DNA of 64,000 nucleotides from NCBI RefSeq assembly GCF_017562075.2, contig NC_054084.1:21750389-21814388 (forward strand). The letters are read 5' to 3'. The notes under the pieces are model-generated. The model was given only the letters and a program-made list of their open reading frames with translations. It made no database searches and was not told the DNA's origin. The position numbers and the translations under genes are program-made. Of this stretch, positions 55,301-64,000 are shown piece after piece; the first letter of the stretch is position 1, and each line of letters begins with the position of its first letter. This DNA comes from Anopheles merus. Its lineage: Eukaryota; Arthropoda; Insecta; Diptera; Culicidae.

Positions 55301-58300
55301 CGCGCACAACTGCAAAGAGGAGGGAAGCAGTTTGGGCGCCATCTGTTGGGGTGCCGATGCGGCATGGCCATGTAGGTGATGAAGGAAACGATTGTGCAAT
55401 CGCCGGACATGGCGAACGGATGCATTAGGCACTCGCCGTCCGTCTCGGTTTGAACAGAAACGCTTGATCAATGCACGATCACATACCACAACAACCGCCT
55501 GCGCACATTAGGCGCAACAAATTTGGTGTCGCGTTTGTGTCTCGCTGACGGAATGGCGTGGTCGTCATATACCTGTGCGAATGGAAAACGGTAATAACCA
55601 ATGCACAGGCCTACTATGTATGCGTGTTTGTGTGCCTGTGCGACGCGCACAAGCCACGAAACCTAATTTGAATTTAATTAGAGTTGTGAGCTTCAACAGG
55701 CGGCAGCAGCAAAAAGGGAGCAGCCGTGTCGTGTGTCGCGGCGTCGTGAACCATTTCTTGTCCATCATCATTGGCGTAGTAGATAGATGTCGGGCAGGGT
55801 AGATCTGCATCCTCCCACGACGAAACCGATCGGTTTAGAGGTTTATGTGCGCGCACATGTGTGTGTGTGTGTGTGGTCTTTTTTTTACCTCATCCACAAC
55901 GCCCTAACAGCAAATGACTTATGATGATGATTGAGACACCAACAGCAGGAGGACGCAACGGCACAACTGGCGTAGTTGATAGATTTACGATTCAGGGTGG
56001 GTTTGCTTTGAACGAGGCAGAGGCACCATTTATTCCGCAACCCAACAGCACTCGAATGGGCTGTGTGTGAGGGGCTAAGGTGAACCCCAAGAGGGTGAAA
56101 CACACTGTCCCTTTTAACTGTCGCGAGGGTCAGAGGACGAACATCATTTCTCGAATGGTGGACACAGAGCGGGGAAATGGATAACTACTCTTCCCTCGTA
56201 CGTACGATACGTTCACTGCATTCCTTTTTTGAAAGGTGTACTAAAAATATCCTCTTCCCAACGCGCACACCTGGCGTTACATTCCAGCGAGATGAGCGTT
56301 GCAACGCGAGAGTATAACAGAGAGAGGGAAAATGGAGGAAGAAAATGCTGGCGTAGGCAATAGAACCAGCGGCAAGTAGGTCGTTGGTTCCGGTCATAAA
56401 CTATGCGAACCTAATCAGAACAGGTGTACGCAAAAATGTGATGTACTAAAACAGCCATAAATTCTGTTTAAAGCGTTACATGATCTTTACACATTTGTGT
56501 AACGCACTTAAATTTCGTAAACACACTATTTGGCACAAATTGTGACAAAATTATTACCATCTGGTTACCTAAAGACCTGGTCTGAAGAACGGAAAATTAC
56601 AGATATAAAAGTGACCATCGACATGTAATACATGGCAGTTCGCATTATGTTAATAACACATGCAACCTCTTTTTAGTTTAATAACCTTAAAAAAAGAGAT
56701 GAAATGTGTATGGGAAAGCACGAAACTGTGGTGCGTTGTGTGGCCGAACTATTAGTTACAAACGATTTAGTGATGAAAGACACGAGTAACCACACTAAAC
56801 GTACGCTGCAAAAGTGGGGAAGATCACGATCACGTGGACAAGGAATCTGTTATTTGGGGTTATGCGTTCGAACCGGAAAATCGTTCAATGGCTTTGCTGT
56901 CACCCGTTGAGATTAAAATTCGAAACATTTAACAAATCCCAAATCCCAGTCACAAACAGTGAGCTTCTTTGTGGATTGTGAGATAGTGTGAGAGAATGAT
57001 CACTGCGCATTACGCCACAGATGATCGACAGCGGGGAAACCCGTGAGTAACTCGAGCGGAAACAGTTCAAGTGATCATTTCTCTTTAACCTCTCGTTTTC
57101 TTCCCTCTGTCCGGAGTTTGATGAAGACAGAAAATTGATGGAAAAACGTCACACAATGCTCTCTTTCCCAACCCCGATCACAGTTCACCGATCGATGGCT
57201 CATTTCTCAACGACCTCAACGGGGCACCCGCGAAATGCGGTGGTGTGTGAACGGATTTACTCAATGATGGAGGCCTTGAGGCTTTTTCAAAGTAGGGCTG
57301 CTAGAGATTTCTAATTTTGGTGTACTCTCGAAAGGACAAGCACGTATGGCAGAGATATAGCAATATATTAATTAGAATTACTTTAAGATATCCCGGGTTT
57401 AAGTACATCTGTTCCGGTGGTGGTGGTTATGCGCGTTGCTACTACACACTTAGCACTACATCATTGGATGCAAATTAGAATGTGAGACAAGTTTGTGTTG
57501 GCTTGAGTAGGCTAGTAGAATGAGGCGCGCAGATGGCAAGAGGGATCCATTTCCGTAAGAAGAGCAACATAACAACACCATTAGAGGGAGAGAGAGAATC
57601 TAGTCGAGCTTAATGCGATCAGTTGTTGGCGAAGATGATGAATTTCCAGCATTCCCCACAGCAAGACAGCTTTAGTAGTAGGTAGGTAGAGTGGACAACG
57701 AGTGTTCGAGCAGTGAGATACAGTGAGTGAGAGAGAGAGCACACGTACACGGGCGAAGGCGCGTGGGCTAATGAAGAGTGGTAGTAGTAGGTAGTAGTAC
57801 TAGTGGTGGGGTGCATCCACCGACAACCGACAGGTCCGTTGGGTCAGGTATCGGTGAAGATGGTGGCGCCGCCGCCAGGGGTTTGAGTGGTACACATGTT
57901 TATGGTGTGAAGGGGGAGGAATAGAAAGGGGCGACTTAAGAACAACGGATAAGAAAAAGGCGGGTTAAAACACGGCGTAATTAAAAACTAACAGATGAGT
58001 GAGTTATTTTTATTAAAAACTTTGAGCAAACTGATATATTATTATTATTATTTCCAGAAAGATTATTATTTAATTAATATATTATTAAATATTATTTTCT
58101 TTAGCGCGTTGGTTTTTTTTGTTTGTTTGTTTTAGATTGGTTGGTTGGTTGGTGGTGGTGAATACCCTTTTTTTTTGAGTTTTCATTCCTGTAGCTATTA
58201 GAACGTTATTATTATGATTATTAATCGGATCCCTTTTTCTCTCTGCTAAAGCTAAACGCGCGCGCTCGCGCGCCCAATTAACAATTGTTCTAACACCGCT

Positions 58301-61300
58301 CGGCTTCTGTCCTAAAATAACGCTGTGAAGTAACGCACTAAACATGCCCTAGGGTATGCAATTAATATTGCTTCTGGTTTTGTTTGTTTTGTTTTTGGAT
58401 CCGTGCGACTCTACACACGACGCTTTGCTCTTGTGAAAACCTTCGGTTAAACACAGTTTATTAGAGAGTGAATGTTTATGGCGCTTTTTTGTGTTAGACT
58501 GTGAGAAAGGAGAGTATTTGTAATGTTTGTGATACCACCCACTTCTACTTTTTTAATTGTGTCGTGCGGTGAGCAGTGGCGTTGTTTTACAATGTAAACA
58601 AAAAAGAATTTGATGGTGAGTGGTTTGCTCTTAAACACTGCGTGTAAATTGTCATGTGAAACACAAAGTGATGGCTTGTGAGTAGTGTATGTGTAAGTGT
58701 GGTTTCTATAAACTAACAGTAGAATAAAATATTATTACAAGTACAACAATACTAATAAGTAGCAGATAAGTAGCATTGTTACTTTTGCGGGAGGGCATAT
58801 TTATGTTTTCATTTTATGGCGCACATATGTTTTCCTCTCGCACACACACACTTCTCAGAGGAGAGCATTTTGCATACTGCAATTTGTCAGAGGGTAATAA
58901 AAACAAAACAAAATAATAGATGCAACAATACATCATTCTGGTCTGTTTCTGAAGCATTAGTATATATGCTTCGGAAAACAGTACAAACGCGATTGTATTG
59001 GACGGCGGCGTGTGTTTGCGCGTACTTCCATCTGCTTTTTCTAGGCACTTTTTTTAATTTTCTTATACTAAACACATTTAAGTCAACACTTAATAACGAA
59101 AACTAAGGTGTAATTAATTATGGCATTCGTTGTTTGTTTGTGTTTCCCCGTGCCTTGGGGTTTTCCCTCTTTTTTTAGACCACTACGGTTTGCTACATTA
59201 GTAAGTTTGTTTGTTTTGATACGAACTGCATTTGAACGTTTTTTTTAACGAGAACGAGAGCCAATTGTCTAACCCACTATTGCTGCATTTTGATACAATT
59301 TTAGACAGGTTGTTGTTGGGTGTGTTAAGCTGAAGCTTCTTCATAAGTATTGCTTTGCGCTTCTCAGCCGTACACGTTAACGTTATAATCAAACACGCGT
59401 TACAATCTACACAACATTTAGCACAGGCATACTTTTAGACTTGTTCTAAGTGTAATAAGTTTAACCCTGCATTAAATTAATATTTTATATAAAAAACGAT
59501 TAAAATTAATACATAATAAACTAAAAAAAAAAAACAAATAAAAAACAAACCAAAATAAATTAGCATTTCAAAGTCCCCACCAAGCACTACTACAAACCTA
59601 GAACTATTTGTTAAAAACTCGATTCCTAAACACACCATTGTACTACTATGACATACTGATCCGTAAAACGTACATTTGCACAATAAAAGTATTTTATGTT
59701 GCTTGTGTTTGTGTCGTTTTGTTGTACCATGTGTAAAAAAAAAAATGATTAAGATGTGCTGTGCCATCGTAAAATAAAAATTGTCTAGTTGATGATACCA
59801 CTAAAAAACAAAAAGAAAATTCAAACACATCCCACAACAATACAATGTGTTTCACGGGCATTACTACAGTTAGTAGCTTTATAATACAGTACGTTATTTG
59901 TCTACCTAGAAATAAGGATGGCGACTGGGATATATGGTGTTGTGTAATGCTTTTGCTGCCCTTTACTTCCTGGCATTACCCTACACACTAGTAGCACGTT
60001 CTACGCGCTTCATTAGCTAATCTTGCCCACAGTTGTTATCATGCGTGAGGGGGTTGTTCTTGGCTGGTAGTATGCCGGCGGGTCGGTATTCTTATTAAAA
60101 ATGACAACAACAAAAAACACATTATTGTAAAATACATTAAACTGTGCCGCATGCGCTCACTGCATCCAGAATGGAGCACACTATCATTTACGAGCAAAAA
60201 AATAATCAAATAAGCGCTGATTAGTTTTGTTTCCACGCTCTTCCCTCACTTTCTATTTTTTTTAGAACATTCTCAGTTGTTTTATGGGGTTTGTTTTTTG
60301 CGTTGTGTGCTTTTTTGCTTCCTTCCTGCACGTTAGTTGGCCTCTTTAGGGATGGAGGTCGTTGGCGTGTTTGGCTTGCGTATCAGTATGTAATGTCTGT
60401 GTAATGTCGGTGTAGCGTCGTCTGTTAGTTATGTTAGGGGTTGATTATTAATCACAAATCCTGTTCCATTTTTTGTTTGTGTCCACCAACCCTTTGAACA
60501 GTTTTAATATGGCAAACTAAGGACCAAGCCCGGTCATCCAGCATGCCAGCCCTTGCCCCACATAATCTCTGCATGATAATAATGGGATAGAATAGGGGGA
60601 TCGATGGAAATAGAATTCTACCTAAGAAGGACGGGGTAGATGGGAAGACATGTTTTAAAAGTAAAACGTCATGGAAATCTGTACACTTACATAACACTGT
60701 TCGCTCGGTATAATAATTATATTACACAAAAAATACCGAAAGTTTTGCACTAAAAGCTAAAAGACGGGCGCCGCGGACCCCCTTTTCGTAAAGAAGGCCA
60801 CACATTGGCCGCCCCGTCGATCGATCGGTCAAACGATCTAGTGAGAGAGATATGTGTGTGTATCCTGTTTGCAGTAAATGTATGTACAGGTGGGTGTTTT
60901 GGCTGGGCTCACGGTGCATTTCCACACGTGCCAGAGAAACGCCCTTTTACAACATAATAAATACAATATTCTAGAGCACCGGAGAAAGAGAGAGAGAGAG
61001 AGAGAGTGAGTGTGTGATGTAAATATATTAAAATCTATGTATTGTTTTACTTATCCTAAAAAAAAATCTTTTTGAATAAAATAAATATAATCTACTTTTA
61101 GCTATAATTTTATTAAATGAGTTAAGAGAAAGAGAGACGAATGCAGGAAAGGAAAAAGAACTTGTACTTCTTCTGAATACGGCAGTACTAAAACTGTTCT
61201 AAAAACTTTTTTTTGTCACTCTGACGATACACGGACGAGTTGAAGGTGGAGTGTCATTGCGTGCCATTGGGGTGGGACACGGCGGGGACGCATGCGGACA

Positions 61301-64000
61301 CAAACTGCCAGACACGCGTGCACCAGACCCAAACGATCAATCATCGATGCGCGAAGAGAACAATTTTCATCATGGGGCGATCGTATAATATTTCTATTTA
61401 TTTACCGGATCCCCCAACCCTTCTTTTGCGCTTACACCAACATTCTGTTGTTGCATCGGGCGCAGCAATCGGCGTCCACAGCAGCACACTAGCCAGAGCA
61501 GCGCGTATGTGGTTTAGTTTTGTTTGCTTTAGCTGTGTTTCACATACGAACACAAAGCGCACACACACACACGCACGCATGAACGACGGGCGTGGAGCTA
61601 ACGATAATGTATCGTCCAGATTCCGGTTTGCAGGGCGTATCCAAACAGTTTCCCTAGTTCGCCCTCTAACAGCATCTATTGGAGGCGCGTAGCAGTAACA
61701 GGGCAACAGTTGTCACAAGTGTGTTCGCTCCATAGAGACAACGCACCGATTCGCAGCTCTTATCGCGAAGCTCAACCCTCTCAGGGTGGAAAAGAATGTC
61801 GCTGTGCTTCCCCAATCATCCCCCGCATCGGGAGTGTCTCGGGGGAGGGTTTGCTTTTGCAGCTCCTCTAATAAGCTAAATCCAAGCTAATCAAAAAAAT
61901 GATGGTTCAAAATTTTATGATTTCGTAGCATTGTGTGGTTTGCGACGAAGAACCACCAACTGGTTCTGAGGAACTCTTCTTTACTCCAATGTATCACCCC
62001 GTCCTTCGCAACACCACTCTACACTAAGCCGTGTTGCATGATCTTTACCCCTTCGGTTTTATAATTTCCAACGGATGGACTTCATATTTGCATACCAATC
62101 TTCAAAAAAAAAATCCTCCAAATAGACTCCAAGCTTTGGACGACCGCCAGTGTAGTACCTACGGGCACACCACAAGTGATATGCAACCTCTCTCCGCCTT
62201 CCTCAAAAGCTCTGCCGCCCCGGCGAGTCATCATATTCTTGAAGCCCAACCAGTAGAAACGATGGAGTTGGGGAGAGAACGCACATAAAACGAGAAAACA
62301 ACATGACCGGCAGCAACCGAGACACTTCGCTTTGGAAAGGGTTTGTCGCCGGAGTCGAACGGCTTGATTAGTTCAACCGACCGGTTTTTCGACCCGGTGT
62401 GTGTGTTGTTGTTGGTGGTGGTACTGCCACCTCCTCACCCAGCATCAGCTCAGAATGTTGGTTCAACTGCGTGCAGCAGCGGCGCTGTGTTTTGGGACAC
62501 GGACCGATACGGTGGCGTAGGTCCCCCTACACCTTTGGCTGTAGAGCCGGTGTGACATACAGCAAAAACTCGTCAAGGTTATCGTGTGAAGAGAGCGAGC
62601 GAAGGCGAGCTATTCGCAAAAAAACGGGCAATCTTGGACAGAACACACGCACAAGGGATCTTGTTTTTCCTTTCCTTATAGTTTGTGTTATGTTGAGCTG
62701 GGCTGGAACAACTTCTGGTGCTAGGAGAGCACGATGATCGAAGTTGATGATGCTTATCGATCTTGGGTCCTCTCTATCACCATCTTCCTCTGTGCTGCCA
62801 GAGTCTGCAGGGACGCGTTATCTCGAAAACGATGTGTGTGTCACCTCTGAACTATGCGAAACAAGCCGGAGATTCTGAGCCATACAGGGGAGTTTTCGAG
62901 GAATGTGTTCTGTTTACACAAACCCCCTCGAAAGAACAAAATGTTTGGATATAGCTCTTGCTGCCGGTGTAGTCATTTGAGAGTTTGAAAAGCGGCAAAA
63001 ATAGCGAATCGTCCTCCTATGCAAAGGGTTGTCGCCTTCAACTACTTCTACTTGCGAGAGTGGACATACGACACATGAGTGGCATTCCTTAGCGAGGAGC
63101 TCGCTCTCTGTATGTGAACACAGTTGGTCTTATTAATGCAACTAGAAGCAACAACCAGCGACGATGATGATTAAACAACAATCCTTCCCTTTGATTGCGC
63201 TATTTTTCTATAGACACATGTGCCGCCGCTCCGATGTGTGGTGTACTGTTTTCGCATTTGCAAGCCACATATTCACATCATCTCTACACGCTGCTCTTCC
63301 TCACCCTGCTAGTAATCTGTTTTCCCTTTTTGTATATTTGCATCATTACGATGTCGCCGGCCTGTCGTTCGCCTGCAGAGAAATGGTGACTGCAAAGCGC
63401 ACACAGAGCGATCATTAATCAGATCTCTCACAGTGCGTCGTATACGAAGCAGCAGCAGCAGCACATCACCACACACCGCGCGCTAGGTCAAGGACTGTGC
63501 TGGGATCTTCCTCTGCCAGGGTGCAGCAGCAGCAGCAGCAGCAGCAGGCAGAGCGCTGCTTCAACTATTACACCCCCCAAGAGAAATGATGATGACAGTT
63601 GCGCCGCCTTGACAGGTCTTTTATACCCGCGATCGAACTCGATCGGACACTACACTCTGCTATGATGTGAAAGAGCTGAAATGCTGTGTGTTGTGTTGGT
63701 GATGGTGCCTTTCTTCTGGTGCTTAATTAAACCGATTGTAACCTCTCCCCTTGCTGCTACATCGCTTCTTTGCACGCATCGGGAGCAGTAATAGAGAGCT
63801 CGTTTACGTTTTCGCACAACCCAGTGTAATGTGGTGTAAAGGGTGTACCACCTATTATCAGCCCTTCGGGCACGGGTACCTCACCGGCTACCAAAAGGGC
63901 ACGTAAACATCGACGTCTGGGCGCGAACGAGCACAGTCATCGTCGTGCGTCCTCTTTTTAATCTACTGTGCGCCAATAAGCAATCTTTCCGGTCGCACAA
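49341..64000. other. long gene-free stretch, probably intronic or regulatory
   Basis: No domain-bearing exon could be recognised over nearly 15 kb on either strand. The stretch carries CT, CA, TG, GA and CAG microsatellites (for example 49972-49990, 54926-54940, 60984-61006, 63523-63547) and AT-rich parts near 57960-59800. A TATA-like TTTTATACCC followed by ATCGGACAC near 63620-63650 might be a core promoter. Short open frames up to about 155 codons are scattered and conflict between strands. It may be the large intron or upstream region of a gene outside the window. Confidence 0.45.
63523..63547. repeat. (CAG)n microsatellite
   Basis: About eight CAG units in noncoding context; a second AGC run lies near 63450-63463. 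Confidence 0.85.

Overview
The window is animal nuclear DNA, almost certainly from an Anopheles mosquito of or near the A. gambiae complex. Genes are sparse and spliced with GT..AG introns, intergenic DNA is AT-rich and full of microsatellites and MITEs, and one SINE at 15230-15420 matches, from memory, the A. gambiae SINE200 family. The predicted proteins read as dipteran orthologues of conserved eukaryotic genes.

Layout. Positions 1-16598 hold no gene I can support: noncoding DNA, a degenerate hexamer array (about 3500-3935), a palindromic TA-flanked element pair (8869-9783) and the SINE. Cyclin Y (17718-18827, +) has a long likely 5' UTR exon and an AT-rich 3' region. Facing it is Nup214 (22788-28696, -), the largest gene here. 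MITEs fill 29333-30551. A nine-finger C2H2 protein (31368-32378, +) is followed by a small INO80E-like gene (32831-33403, +), which meets a SMYD4-like SET/MYND/TPR gene (33436-36026, -) with only 32 bp between the stop codons. From 36187 to 40135 lies a stack of nested MITEs. Cornichon (41160-41879, +) follows. The remaining 22 kb looks intronic or intergenic, with three candidate exons, one 356-bp MITE and a higher-order tandem repeat at 46885-47815.

The genes do not form a pathway. They act separately: CDK activation at the membrane (Cyclin Y), nuclear pore transport (Nup214), zinc-finger DNA binding, chromatin remodelling (INO80E), protein methylation (SMYD4-like) and ER cargo export (cornichon). 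The most informative novelty is repeat architecture: a datable insertion series at 36.9-39.7 kb, and a zinc-finger protein built from three copies of a three-finger cassette.

Intron and exon limits were read by eye from splice signals, reading phase and protein family similarity. No alignment or search was run.
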